From positions 1 through 64,000 of the forward strand of contig JAWKLG010000028.1 of the NCBI GenBank assembly GCA_041392845.1: 64,000 bases of DNA, read 5' to 3'. A program made the position numbers and the translations under genes. Below the pieces are notes generated by a model. The model saw only the letters and a program-made list of their open reading frames with translations. It did no database searches and was not told the DNA's origin. The DNA is from JAGQWW01 sp041392845. Its GTDB lineage: Bacteria; Bacteroidota; Bacteroidia; Chitinophagales; Saprospiraceae. This document shows positions 47,011 through 57,201 of this stretch, one piece after another (within the stretch, counting starts at the first letter, position 1; each line of letters begins with the position of its first letter).

Positions 47011-47069
47011 AGTGGAGCCCGGAGCTTTCAGTCTGCTATACCTGATGCTCCGGACCGCTTTTATTTTTT
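47011..47069 (+). terminator. Terminator after the GCDS-repeat gene
   Basis: CCGGAGC (47019-47025) pairs with GCTCCGG (47047-47053), extended by AGTGG with CCGCT, then TTTTATTTTTT. It also overlaps the end of the convergent lipoprotein gene. Confidence 0.7.
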
Positions 47070-47403
47070 AATATTCCTGATTGTCCATCATCTTGGCGAT
47101 TTCCGGACAGACTTTTTTCAAGGCTGCATTCAATTTTGCATTGTCTTCTTCATTTACCTCTCCAATCTTAGCTTCTATTTCATCTGCACAAATCATGGAC
47201 TGTTCCTGCAAGCGCTCGATTTCATTGATGATGGCTTGCGTTTGAAGACTATCCTGAGCATTCAGATCTATGTTTTCAAGTCTTTTGCTCAATTCAAGTG
47301 TAGGTTGCATACAATCACAAAGCTCTGAAGCAAGACCTTCATAATCTTTTCCGGGAGTACAACCGACAAATACTATTGCAACTAATATGAGTATATTTTT
47401 CAT
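47068..47403 (-). CDS. Small putative lipoprotein
   Basis: 111 residues, signal MKNILILVAIVFVGC with a lipobox-type VGC. The rest is helical and charged with three further cysteines (ELCDCMQ, MICADEI, VCPEI), which may form a disulfide-linked helical bundle. No family recognised. It starts nine bases after the DUF4412 gene stop, so both form an operon. Confidence 0.7.
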   Translation of the reverse strand: MKNILILVAIVFVGCTPGKDYEGLASELCDCMQPTLELSKRLENIDLNAQDSLQTQAIINEIERLQEQSMICADEIEAKIGEVNEEDNAKLNAALKKVCPEIAKMMDNQEY

Positions 47404-47412
47404 GTTTTATTT

Positions 47413-48102
47413 TTAGAATCCCTGCATTTCACTCATATCCTTTAGGGCAAAACCTTCAGGGATTTCAAATTCGCTGTCTGCAATTTTCTTTTCCTTTATT
47501 TCTGTAGCTTCTAATGTAGCGTTGATTCCAACCTGAGGAATGGTAAACTCTATTTTTAATGGAAGGGTGTTTTGTAATCCTTCATTGAAATAGGTTTGCA
47601 TCATTTTAGCCATTTGGTCATTGAAATCGTATTTCGGAGCTTTAAAGTCTGAAGTAGCCCAAATCACCTGGGTCATTTGCTGACCTTGTACATTCATTTT
47701 TGCAAGGTATTTTGTGCAAGTGTGGCCTAAGATTTCAGCGGTTTCATCTGTTTTTGTAATCTTGGGCTGATCCATTCCTTCCATACTTTTCATGGAATCT
47801 TCTTCATCCATCATGTAAGCCGTTTTTTGAGCTTCTTGCAAAACAAAGGCTTTTTTGTTTTTATTATCTACAACAATTTTCCCTGCAGCTGCAGCCATCA
47901 TACCACCAATGGTTTCTGTAATCATTCCTCTTTCGCTGTAGGTGATGTCCATTCTTTCGGGCATCATTGATTTTAGCATTTCAGCTTGCGCACCATCTAA
48001 TTTATAAGCATAGGAGATGGTTCCTTTAAAGGTTTCCTGGGCAGTTGCGGCAATACTTAAACAAGCAAAAGCCAGCAACAAAATTTTGGTTAAATTCTTC
48101 AT
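47413..48102 (-). CDS. DUF4412 domain protein, secreted
   Basis: 229 residues with signal MKNLTKILLLAFACLSIAATAQ. The pattern FKGTISYAYKLDG ... DITYSERGMITE ... KTAYMMDEED ... AEILGHTCTKYLAKM ... TQVIWATSDFK fits the DUF4412/GLPGLI-type family of exported Bacteroidota proteins. The C[T/K]-K-Y segment is the conserved core. Unknown function; first gene of a two-gene operon. Confidence 0.8.
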   Translation of the reverse strand: MKNLTKILLLAFACLSIAATAQETFKGTISYAYKLDGAQAEMLKSMMPERMDITYSERGMITETIGGMMAAAAGKIVVDNKNKKAFVLQEAQKTAYMMDEEDSMKSMEGMDQPKITKTDETAEILGHTCTKYLAKMNVQGQQMTQVIWATSDFKAPKYDFNDQMAKMMQTYFNEGLQNTLPLKIEFTIPQVGINATLEATEIKEKKIADSEFEIPEGFALKDMSEMQGF

Positions 48103-48277
48103 GAATAAGTTGTTTTCAATTTTTTATGAGTTCACAAAATATAATAATCTCAATGGATTTAATAAAAGGTAAAATGCAGATTCGACCAAATGGGTTCATT
48201 TTTATAAATTTTTAAAAAAAATATTAAAAAAGGGGAGACCATTGCTGATTTCCCCTTTTTTATATTTCATGTCAGGT

Positions 48278-51200
48278 CTATCTCAAAACAGATACATTTC
48301 CTTTTTTGAAAAAGACTTCGCCCTCACAATTGTATCTGACAAAGTACCCGTAAACATCTGCATTGACAGCCTGTCCATTAAAAACTCCATCCCAACCGAT
48401 ATTAGGATCATTCGTTTCAAATACCAATTCTCCCCAACGATTGTAGATTGCAAAATAGTAATCTGTTGATTCCGGTGCTCTGGCATACAGGATGTCGTTA
48501 AGGTCATCTGCATTTGGAGTAAAGACATTGGGTACAAAGACAAAATCTTTACAAGCAAGAGGAATGACAATTACCGGAATTTCCAAAACTGCCATACAAC
48601 CCACAGTGTCGGTAATTTTTACCGAATAAACCCTGCTAATTCCACCAGGAGCAGCGATAGGGTCAGGAATGTCACTTGGACCGAGTATGAAATTAGGATC
48701 CATCCATTGATAAGTATAACCCGGAAGGTTAGTGACCATCAATTGGGATGAATCAATTACTCCGGCAATCAAAGTATCGGGGTCAGCGGATATGGTAAAT
48801 AAGTCTGAAATGTCTTTCACCATCACCAGGACTGAGTCGGTTTTCATACATCCAAACTGATTGGTTGCCTTGACTGTATACCAGGTATCTTCCGTTGGTG
48901 CTACAATAATAAATCCGGTACTGTCGCCACTCACTATTGCAGAGTCTGGCTCCCAGTTGTAGGTCAATATATCTGTGCCAAATACAGAAGTGGCAGAAAG
49001 CATTATCTCATCGCCAAGACAAATCATGGTATCATTGGAAATATCCAGCCCAACCATGTAATTTCCTACCGTGAACGTATCCATTTTAGAACAACCAAAT
49101 GTATCGGTTGCCATCACATAATAAATGCTTGGCCTTCCCGGCTGAACGAAAACAGTATCATTGGTAGAGAATACATCGTCGAAATCAGGATCTTCCGACC
49201 ATTTGTACGTTACAGGCACATCAGCAATTGCAATCAACATTACCTCTGATGAATCACAAACTATTGAATCGCCAATTACTTCCAAGTTGAACATAGGAGG
49301 AACAATTACCATGACATCCATAGTCTTCTCGCAAGAGTCCCTGGTGATGGTCACAGTAAATGTCAGTGAAGTATCCAAGACCACAACTGGATTAAAAATG
49401 GTAGAATCACTCAGGAAAATTCCCGGTGACCAGGAGTAATGATAATCGGTGTCGGGATTTATTCCAGGATTTAATTCGGTAGAATCACCCATACAGGCTA
49501 TGACGACTCCATTTGGATAACAAATAAATGGATCTACCACTTTTTCCATCGTAAGTGAATCAGAACATCCATCTCCCCAGGTGATAACCAAAGTAGCGAT
49601 GAGTGTATCTTTCTCTGTAATAATCACCGAAGGATTTTGAAGGGTAGAAGTGTCGCCTGTACTAAAGGTCCAATTCCAGGAAGTTATAGAATCCGGAACC
49701 ATGGACAAGTCAGTAAATTGAACAATAACAGTGTCCCTGCAAGTATCAAAATCACAGGTAAAATCAATTTTTGGAGATGGCCCTACATGTATCGGATACC
49801 AAATAGTATCCTTACAAATTTCCTTTGGAATCAATCCTACAATATAGGTTCCGGTATCAGGATAAGTATAAGAAGGAGCAGGATCTGCAGATAGGCTGTC
49901 CGGATGATTTGGATCGCCAAACAACCAACAGAAGTTTACAGTGTCGCCATAACTGAAATCAATCGTAAAACTATCGCACTGGCTGTAGCTGATTAAACTG
50001 GTATCCGCAACTTCCATTATTGGTTTGCAGGTATATTCTGTGAAAAGGGTGTCCACACATCCCAAATCGTTCATTTTTATTACATAAATGGTGTAGGTTC
50101 CCAGGTTTTGGGTGTTTACCATCACCATATTTGTTCCTTGACCTGATAAAATAAGTGTATCAGGATACCAGGTGCAAGTCACCGGAAAGTCGGGATCATT
50201 ATTTGTTGCCATTATTTTCAAAGGTGTCACCCTGACATACTTCCCAGTCCAAAGGGCTAAGGTCCACATCGATGAATGGCAACTCAACGGTCTTTTGAAT
50301 GGTATCCATACAGCCTTCAAAGGACATCACCCAAAGGGTTACAATATTGATTTCCCGGGTAAGCACCACCCTTGGATTTTGATCTGTTGAAGTCTGACCG
50401 TCTCCAAAGTCCCAGTTCCATGATTTGATGTTTCCTGTACTTCTGTCAATAAACTGGACCAACATGGAATCATTTTGATAACATTCCAGGAATTCCCATT
50501 CGAAATCAGCCACCACATTTCCTGAATCGCGAACCATGATTGAATCATGTGCCATACAACCCAAGGAATCAGTAACCCAAATGTGATAAAATCCAGGACT
50601 TAATCCTGTTGCGGTTGGAGTGGTTTGTTGTTGTGGATCATCCCACATATAGGTGTAAGGAGGAACTCCTCCGATTACATTTACGACCTTCGCCGAACCA
50701 TTTTGTCCACAAATAGCAGGCATGGAATCCAATTCTATTTCAATTTCTACTTCATACATTAACTCAATCGAATCCATTGCAGTACAACCTGTGCTATCTG
50801 TAACGGTAACATAATACCAGCCTGCACCAAGGTCGGTTATCATATTTGTCATACCGCCGGTGCTCCATAAATACGTATAAGGTGGTGTGCCGTTCAAAAC
50901 GGTTACGGTAGCTTTTCCGTTGTCTACACCATTACAAAGTGGATTTTCACCTGTAACCTCTATTTCGAGATTGTCTTCGTTTACCAGGGTAACTGTGTCG
51001 GATCCCATACAGCCATTTCGATCAGTTACTTTGACCCAATAGGTGCCGGCAGGAAGTCCACCAATCATCATGGTGGTATCGCCTGTGTTCCACATGTAAG
51101 TAAAAGGGGGCGTACCACCCCAAATTCTCGCAATTGCCTTTCCGGTTGAATCGGCGCAGTTAGGATTGATGGAATCTATTACTACCATCGGAGTCCCGGT

Positions 51201-52187
51201 ATCGTAAATCATGAATATTGTATCTGCCTTACAATTGTTTGCATCGGTAACAGTGACCGAATGTTGACTGAGCCCCATGTACATTGTCGTGGAGTCTGTA
51301 TCTCCATTGTCCCACATAAAAGTGTAAGGAGGAGTTCCACCATCTGGATTTGCGGTTACCGTTGCTTTTGCACCCGGACCGCAGGTGTCATATTCAATAG
51401 TAAGATTTATATTGATGGAATCCGGTTCATGGATGGTGTCTCCGGCTATGCCTGTACAACCTCGCGCATCAGTCACGGTAACTTCGTAATATCCGGGATC
51501 AACATTGGGTAAAATTTGATTGGTATCGGCCCTCCAATTCCAAAGGAAAGTATAAGGTGGTTCGCCACCGCGAACGATTGCTCTTGCTGTTCCATCGCAT
51601 GCTCCGGCACAAACTACATCGCTGGTAACTACTTCAACTTCAAGAGGGTCTATCACAACCAAAGTTTCAAATGCTTTACACCCTTTGCTGTCATTGATGG
51701 TCAGGGCATAAAATCCTGCGGCGGGAGTTTCAAGGATGCTATCGCGATCTCTATTGCTCCAGATGTAGGTGTAAGGAGGAGTTCCTCCAATCCCTGAACC
51801 AAGAAAGTTGCCTGAAGAACCATCACAAATCGAGCCCTGGGGCCTGATGTTAACGCTTAGGGAGTCAGGCTGTCCTAGCAAAAAACTATCCACTACCATT
51901 TGGCCGTCAGCATCCGTGACAGTGACAATATAGTTGCCTGCTCCTATGCCAATGAGTGTAGGACCTGTCTGGTTGTTATTCCATTGATAAGAATAGGGAT
52001 CTGTTCCATTTTGTCCCATAGCGGTAATAGTGCCATTGGAAAAATTGAAACAGGAGGGCTCGGTAGCAGTAAATTCTACTGATAATTGTGCTGACAAAGA
52101 TGCAAGCATCCCAATCATGATAAACAAGATTAGAAAGCCAGTCTTGTAGTGTTTGCCCTTTGTTTTTGTTATGTAACCCATTTGCAT
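48278..52187 (-). CDS. SprB-repeat adhesin with T9SS type B sorting domain (one frameshift)
   Basis: Reads from 52187 as a signal peptide (ending SLSAQ), seven SprB repeats marked by 'GTPPYTYxWS...GxYxVTVTDxxGC', and a PKD-like domain (WNWDFGDGQTSTDQNP). The frame then breaks at the four-T tract 50215-50218 (plus strand), where one extra base separates VCQGDTFE from IMATNNDPDFPVTC. The rest carries further PKD/Ig-like domains and ends in a gliding-associated C-terminal domain (VFTPNADDLNDILYAR ... IYNRWGELVFET ... NADVYGYFVRYNCEG). About 1300 residues if joined. Likely surface adhesin secreted with the adjacent PorP/SprF protein. Confidence 0.85.
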
Positions 52188-52223
52188 TTTTCTTGAGTTT
52201 TCGGATATGTATGTGGGTTGTGC

Positions 52224-54701
52224 TTATTTTGAATTGGTGGCGTCGTAAATGACTTCAGTCGCTGATAGCCCGTCTGAAATCATTTCGATTTTTGAAATCT
52301 GAACCCTTCTTTCCAAGGAAGCTTCCCTGCTAAATACGGATTCAGAACGGTTTCCAGGGTCTGCAGAGACGTTAGGATTTGCCTCTTGTTCTCCATTCGG
52401 ATTGGCCATAATTTTAATATTGCCATTATCCAAATAAGGTTTTAAAAAGCCATTGTTGTATTGTTCAAAGTGGTTCATCACACTCATGATACGTCTTTGG
52501 GTCAGATTTTTATTGTAAGAAGGACCTGCCAAAGGACTGGCAAAACCATCTACCTGAATCTGGAATTGTCTGTTTGGATTGGCTTTTAGATACTTTTCAA
52601 GCAGACCGGAATAAAAATTCAGACGATCATAATTTTGTTTGATTTCATCATTGAAGAATACAGTTAACTCTCTTTTTCTAACCTCCTGTTTATCAGGCGA
52701 TTTTCCTTCAATGCTTCTTTGTATGAAATAACTTTTTTTATCATAATAACCTTCATGGGTCTTTCCCTGCCAATCTGTATATCCTTCGATGGTACCGCCA
52801 TAAGTAACCTGAGTCGTTACTGCACGGGTGTCCGGATCGGGGTGGTCATTGTCAAAATATAAGGTTACCGTATCAAAAGTCAGGTAAACCGAATCCCTGA
52901 AAATCGTAGGCTCATAAACCTGTTCAACCATGTAAGAACCTTCCCCGGGATTGTATAAACCTTTCAATGCACGATAGTCATATTCAATTCCGTTTCTAAT
53001 ATTGAAGGTTACAAGGTTTCCAAGTCTTTTGATAAGTAAGTCTGTGTATCTTTTATCTTCTTGCAGTTCAAATAAGAAATTGTTGATGGTATCCATTGTC
53101 AATGCATCAAACACAAGCACATCCAACCTGATGGCTGGTAAAAATTCCAGCTTTTGTTTGATGTGGGTTGGCTTGTAAATACCGGTAGTACTAAATGTTC
53201 TTGAATCAGTAGACCAGTCAGGGCCATAATCACCGGTAATTCTGTAGGTTTTATCCAATTCCAATTCAAAGAAGAAATCATTACCAGAAGGATTTTCGAT
53301 TCTTTTTACCAAAATTTCACCTTCCGGGCTTTCTTCCCAAAGTTCAACCACTACGCCATACAATGGTTCTCCATTGGTGATGTTGAAAGCTTCAACGGTC
53401 AAATCAACCGGAATCGGGTATTTATAAATATCATTGCAATAACAACCTTTTTCAGCATCCTGACACATACAGCCCGGGCGATTGGAGGTCAGGTAAGCCT
53501 GTGCTGATTCTGCATCGTAGGAAAAATAAAGGTCGTCAAAACTAGAGTTGATGGGATAGCCTGTGTGTATCGGATTGGTCCAGTCGTTGATACGATAGGT
53601 AGTTTTATAAATATCAAATCCACCCATATTTTTAATACCGTTGGAACTAAAAAAGATGGATTGAGAAGGTTCATGATAAAAAGGAGTTACATCGTCGCCT
53701 TCTGTATTGATGGCTTCAAAATTTTTAGGTTGTGCCCAGGAACCAGAGGTATCTTGCCAGGTATAATAAATATCATAACCACCTTTTCCTCCCGGGCGGT
53801 CACTTGCAAAAAATACGAATGTAGTATCGTTAAGGGTTCCTACAGCTGGTTGAGTGGTGGTGAAAGAGTCCAGATTTATGTAATTCGGCATGGCTACCAA
53901 CTCTTCAGTGCCTTCATCATTCACTTCAAAATAAAACAACTTGCAGCGGAAGGTCATCGGGTCCAGCTGCTCACAATGAGTAATGAAGTTCCTGTTGTTT
54001 TTAATGTCTTTTACAAAGTGAGCTGACAACATTTCTGCGTTTGCAGGATTACCGGCAATTGGAAATCCTTTCTCAGCTCCTTCATCAAATCGGTACACTC
54101 TGGTAGTAGGCTCAGTAGCATCATTTGGGTCCACTCCTTCCTGATAGGCAGAGGTATAATAAAGTCCGCCATCCTGATACATTGCCCCGAAGTCAGCATA
54201 ATACGAATTGACTTCAGGTCCAAAGTGGAAGAAATCGAGTGAGTCTGCTTGTTCGTCTCTAACTTTTTTGGCCCATTCGCATGCTGCTATTTGTTGAATT
54301 GCCAGATTTTTAAGGGAATCGGACCCAAACGGACTTGCTGAAAATTCATTGAATGTTTCAATGGCTGAATCGTACAAGCCCAGGGTTTTTTGCATCATTC
54401 CAGCTTTGTACAATGCATTGTGGAATTCAGGGTGTTCGGCAAATCCGGGGGCTTGGCTTAGTTTTCCGTAATACAATAAAGCCTGACCATACGCATCTGC
54501 ATAATCTGCACTCAATGCTGCGTGGTAAATAGCATCTATGTCGTTGCTGTCTATTTGGATAAGTGTCTTGTAGTGTTCAAGGGAGGCTGCATAGTCCATC
54601 TCCCTGAAGGTAGTCTCTGCTTTTTCCTGGTAGGCTTTTTTATTTTGCCCAAAAGCTCCAAAAAACAATAGCAGAAAAAATATGCTGAGGAAATTCTTCA
54701 T
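52224..54701 (-). CDS. TPR - PD40 - OmpA-family outer-membrane-associated protein
   Basis: I chose MKNFLSIFFLLLFFGAFGQ at 54701, giving 825 residues with a clean signal peptide; the longer frame from 54743 adds an unlikely polar start. TPR helices (YHAALSADYADAYGQALLYYGKL) come first, then PD40-like blades (FFASDRPGGKGGYDIYY, SIFFSSNGIKNMGGFDIYK). Carboxypeptidase-regulatory-like segments follow. The C-terminal OmpA-like domain has QIQVDGFASPLAGPSYNKNLTQRRIMSVMNHF, binding peptidoglycan. It lies between the PorP/SprF gene and the SprB-like adhesin, so it probably supports their export or anchoring. Confidence 0.85.
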   Translation of the reverse strand: MKNFLSIFFLLLFFGAFGQNKKAYQEKAETTFREMDYAASLEHYKTLIQIDSNDIDAIYHAALSADYADAYGQALLYYGKLSQAPGFAEHPEFHNALYKAGMMQKTLGLYDSAIETFNEFSASPFGSDSLKNLAIQQIAACEWAKKVRDEQADSLDFFHFGPEVNSYYADFGAMYQDGGLYYTSAYQEGVDPNDATEPTTRVYRFDEGAEKGFPIAGNPANAEMLSAHFVKDIKNNRNFITHCEQLDPMTFRCKLFYFEVNDEGTEELVAMPNYINLDSFTTTQPAVGTLNDTTFVFFASDRPGGKGGYDIYYTWQDTSGSWAQPKNFEAINTEGDDVTPFYHEPSQSIFFSSNGIKNMGGFDIYKTTYRINDWTNPIHTGYPINSSFDDLYFSYDAESAQAYLTSNRPGCMCQDAEKGCYCNDIYKYPIPVDLTVEAFNITNGEPLYGVVVELWEESPEGEILVKRIENPSGNDFFFELELDKTYRITGDYGPDWSTDSRTFSTTGIYKPTHIKQKLEFLPAIRLDVLVFDALTMDTINNFLFELQEDKRYTDLLIKRLGNLVTFNIRNGIEYDYRALKGLYNPGEGSYMVEQVYEPTIFRDSVYLTFDTVTLYFDNDHPDPDTRAVTTQVTYGGTIEGYTDWQGKTHEGYYDKKSYFIQRSIEGKSPDKQEVRKRELTVFFNDEIKQNYDRLNFYSGLLEKYLKANPNRQFQIQVDGFASPLAGPSYNKNLTQRRIMSVMNHFEQYNNGFLKPYLDNGNIKIMANPNGEQEANPNVSADPGNRSESVFSREASLERRVQISKIEMISDGLSATEVIYDATNSK

Positions 54702-54724
54702 TGGGTTTGTTTTTTGATCCCTTC

Positions 54725-55762
54725 TTACAGGAGTTTGGGACACATTTTACAGTAGTTTTTATCAGGCACAGGTTTTACACAATATTTGATGTAAAATTCC
54801 GGCCCTCCTCTTTGATTGGTTGCTTCTGTAAAATCTGATATGTTCAAATCGAAAGTACCACCTACTTCCCATTGTTTCCATAGAACTGCAAAAGCAGGAA
54901 CACCTACCGCATCGTTGATACGCCAATTGGTTCCTATTTGCAATGCCAGTTCTCTGGTAGGAGTGGAGTTCAGGTGGTAACGACCATGTAGTCCGACCAG
55001 TATTTCTTCATGTGGACCTTGAAACTGTGCTACAGATGTCAACATTCCGTCAAGGGTTCTTGTGATAGGTACAATAGCACTTCCTGAAATTGCCAACCTG
55101 ATAGGCAATTTAGATTTGGGGCTATAACCATCGAAGAATGCAGTTTCAGGCTGATTGAGGTGAAAGGCTGCGACGCCTACATAATATTGATTTCTGGATA
55201 AGGGATCGGCATAAGCCCAATTGACTCCTGCTCCTACATCAAAATAAACCATATCGGTATTTGCGATGGCCTCTTGTGTTGCAGTGTTGACAGACCATTT
55301 TGTTTGGTCAAATTGGTCGTCGAAAATTAGACCACCTGGCTTGAAGGCTCTTTGAGCTACTCCGATGTTTAATCCACCGGAGAGGTAATTCTTTTTATTA
55401 AGTAATCGAGTATAAGCACCCGAGATCATTAGATTGGATGTTGCCAATCTGGAATCACCTGCAATGTCATAATTGAAAGTTGCTCCTGCTCCGATAAAGC
55501 TTTTGGCATCCTTTTTCTTAAAACGAAATTTCTGCCCATAAGAACCTGTGAGGGTGAGATAATCTACGGGTACAGAACTCCATTGTTTACGCATGTTGGC
55601 CTGGTAGCATTGATCACAAAACAATCCTGTAAGTGCAGGATTAATATTTTGCGTCGAATTGTAGAACATAGAATAATGAATGTCCTGGGCATGAAGCTGC
55701 ATAAAGCTAAATGCCAATATAAAAACCAAGCCACCTAATTGAAGAGTGTATAATCTTTTCAA
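54725..55762 (-). CDS. Type IX secretion membrane protein, PorP/SprF family
   Basis: Family mark: AQDIHYSMFYNSTQNINPALTGLF, near-identical in plan to the second copy at 61503. The remainder is barrel-like (GATFNYDIAGDSRLATSNLMISGAYTRL, GGTFDLNISDFTEATNQRGGPEFYIKYCV). The open frame extends upstream to 55912, but the TTG at 55762 starts a normal signal peptide (KRLYTLQLGGLVFILAFSFMQLHAQ), so I prefer it; an ATG at 55855 is the alternative. SprF-like proteins are required for secretion of type B sorting-domain proteins. It heads the operon with the OmpA-type and adhesin genes. Confidence 0.85.
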   Translation of the reverse strand: MKRLYTLQLGGLVFILAFSFMQLHAQDIHYSMFYNSTQNINPALTGLFCDQCYQANMRKQWSSVPVDYLTLTGSYGQKFRFKKKDAKSFIGAGATFNYDIAGDSRLATSNLMISGAYTRLLNKKNYLSGGLNIGVAQRAFKPGGLIFDDQFDQTKWSVNTATQEAIANTDMVYFDVGAGVNWAYADPLSRNQYYVGVAAFHLNQPETAFFDGYSPKSKLPIRLAISGSAIVPITRTLDGMLTSVAQFQGPHEEILVGLHGRYHLNSTPTRELALQIGTNWRINDAVGVPAFAVLWKQWEVGGTFDLNISDFTEATNQRGGPEFYIKYCVKPVPDKNYCKMCPKLL

Positions 55763-56041
55763 TGTAGTAGTGTTTTTGTTTTTTATGAATAGCGTAATCA
55801 GTCTTCGCTCCCTTATAGAGCTATCAACAGGTTTTAAGGATGGCCATGATTCCATCGCATTAGGGGAGGAGGCGTAAATGAAATTTAAAACTTTCTTATA
55901 TGTAAAAAACAAAAGTTTAAAGTATTGATAATTAGTACTGCTATACTTTAGTTAATTGATTATCAGATACTTATAAACAATTATCCAAATTTTTTTTGGC
56001 ATTTGCAAGTTTTATTCTCCATTCAATTTTCACAAACAAAA

Positions 56042-56147
56042 AAGAGGCAAGCCATGTTCAGATCAGGGTTTCAAATATATACGGGAAGGAAGTACCTGAA
56101 AACCAGTATTATATTCCCGTCTCCTGAATCTTTTTGGCTTGCCTCTT
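56042..56147 (-). ncRNA. Structured element with 13-base closing stem
   Basis: Arms AAGAGGCAAGCCA (56042-56054) and TGGCTTGCCTCTT (56135-56147) are perfectly complementary. Inside, GATCAGG with CCTGAATC and ACGGGAA (56081-56087) with TTCCCGT (56114-56120) pair in register. On the minus strand the closing stem is followed by six T, as in an intrinsic terminator. It lies 22 bases past the stop of the DUF2911 gene. It may be that gene's terminator grown unusually large, a small RNA made from the gene's 3' end, or a small mobile palindromic element. Confidence 0.45.
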
Positions 56148-56169
56148 AGCAGGACTCTTAGTCCCTAAA

Positions 56170-57036
56170 TTATTTCATTTTCTTGGTCCAGTCTGCAATA
56201 GACTTTTCGTTCATTCTTACATAATCCATGTTGCCTGCTTTTTGAGCCAAGGCAAGTGACTGTTTGGCAGATTCAACTGCTTCTTTGTATTTGCCCAAAT
56301 CTGCAAGGATCAAAGATTTTCTTCTTACCTGCCAAAATTTAGGATCGTCACCCATGGTTGCTTTTTCTACATACTCCAATGCTTTGTTCAAATCCTGTCC
56401 AGACTCATGGTAAAACGCTGCCATATTGTAATAGTCAGCAGCATTTGGACCATTTACCAGGCGGTCAAATTCTTTCTGTACCATTTTGTTTACTTCCACT
56501 TTTAAAGGAAGATCTACGCTGGTGAATTCCCAGGAAAGATTGATGTTTGCAGAATTGTAGGTTACGTCGGTAATGTTGATGGTGAAAGTCTCTACACCAT
56601 TTCCAGTTTTACCAGGCTTTACCATAAATCTTGCTGCTTCATTTTTCGCATCATATTCTTTTGGAATACCCCAGTTATTGGTGTCATTATAAAGGATGAT
56701 GGTCCACTCATTTTCATTTGGAATGGTAAACAAAGCATAAGAGCCAGCTTTTACTTCTTTACCACCCAACATAACATCATCGCCAAAAGTAAAAATGGTG
56801 TTTTTGTTGGCACCTGTTCTCCACATCTCGCCATAAGGAACCAAACCATTTTTAGCAAAAATGTCACGGTCTCTTGCACTTGGTCTTGAATATTCAATGC
56901 TTACTTCTGTTAATCCTACTTTGGTTGAAAGATTCATGGTAGGACTTGCCGCAGGAGTGCTGATCTGCGCCTGACTACCAAATGGAAGGAAAAGAACTAA
57001 AGCCATTAAGGCTGAAAAAAAGGAAAGTTTTTTCAT
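56170..57036 (-). CDS. DUF2911 domain protein with TPR-like C-terminus
   Basis: 288 residues, signal MKKLSFFSALMALVLFLPFGSQAQ. DUF2911 hallmarks are VSIEYSRPSARDRDIFAKNGLVPYGEMWRTGANKNTIFTF and AGSYALFTIPNENEWTIILYND. The C-terminal 90 residues carry two TPR-type helix pairs (NMAAFYHESGQDLNKALEYVEKA, ILADLGKYKEAVESAKQSLAL). Secreted; its function in this phylum is not established. Monocistronic. Confidence 0.92.
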   Translation of the reverse strand: MKKLSFFSALMALVLFLPFGSQAQISTPAASPTMNLSTKVGLTEVSIEYSRPSARDRDIFAKNGLVPYGEMWRTGANKNTIFTFGDDVMLGGKEVKAGSYALFTIPNENEWTIILYNDTNNWGIPKEYDAKNEAARFMVKPGKTGNGVETFTINITDVTYNSANINLSWEFTSVDLPLKVEVNKMVQKEFDRLVNGPNAADYYNMAAFYHESGQDLNKALEYVEKATMGDDPKFWQVRRKSLILADLGKYKEAVESAKQSLALAQKAGNMDYVRMNEKSIADWTKKMK

Positions 57037-57201
57037 GGTTTAACTTTTTGTAATGTTAGGTTCAAAATGGGTTTGTGATGTTTGTAAATTGAATCGCTCT
57101 TTCTTTTCGATTTTGTCAAAAATAACAAATGTTATATGCATTCATGTAAAAACATTGGTTTTTAGAAAAGATTAAGAACATTCTTTCAGGGCATACAACC
57201 C

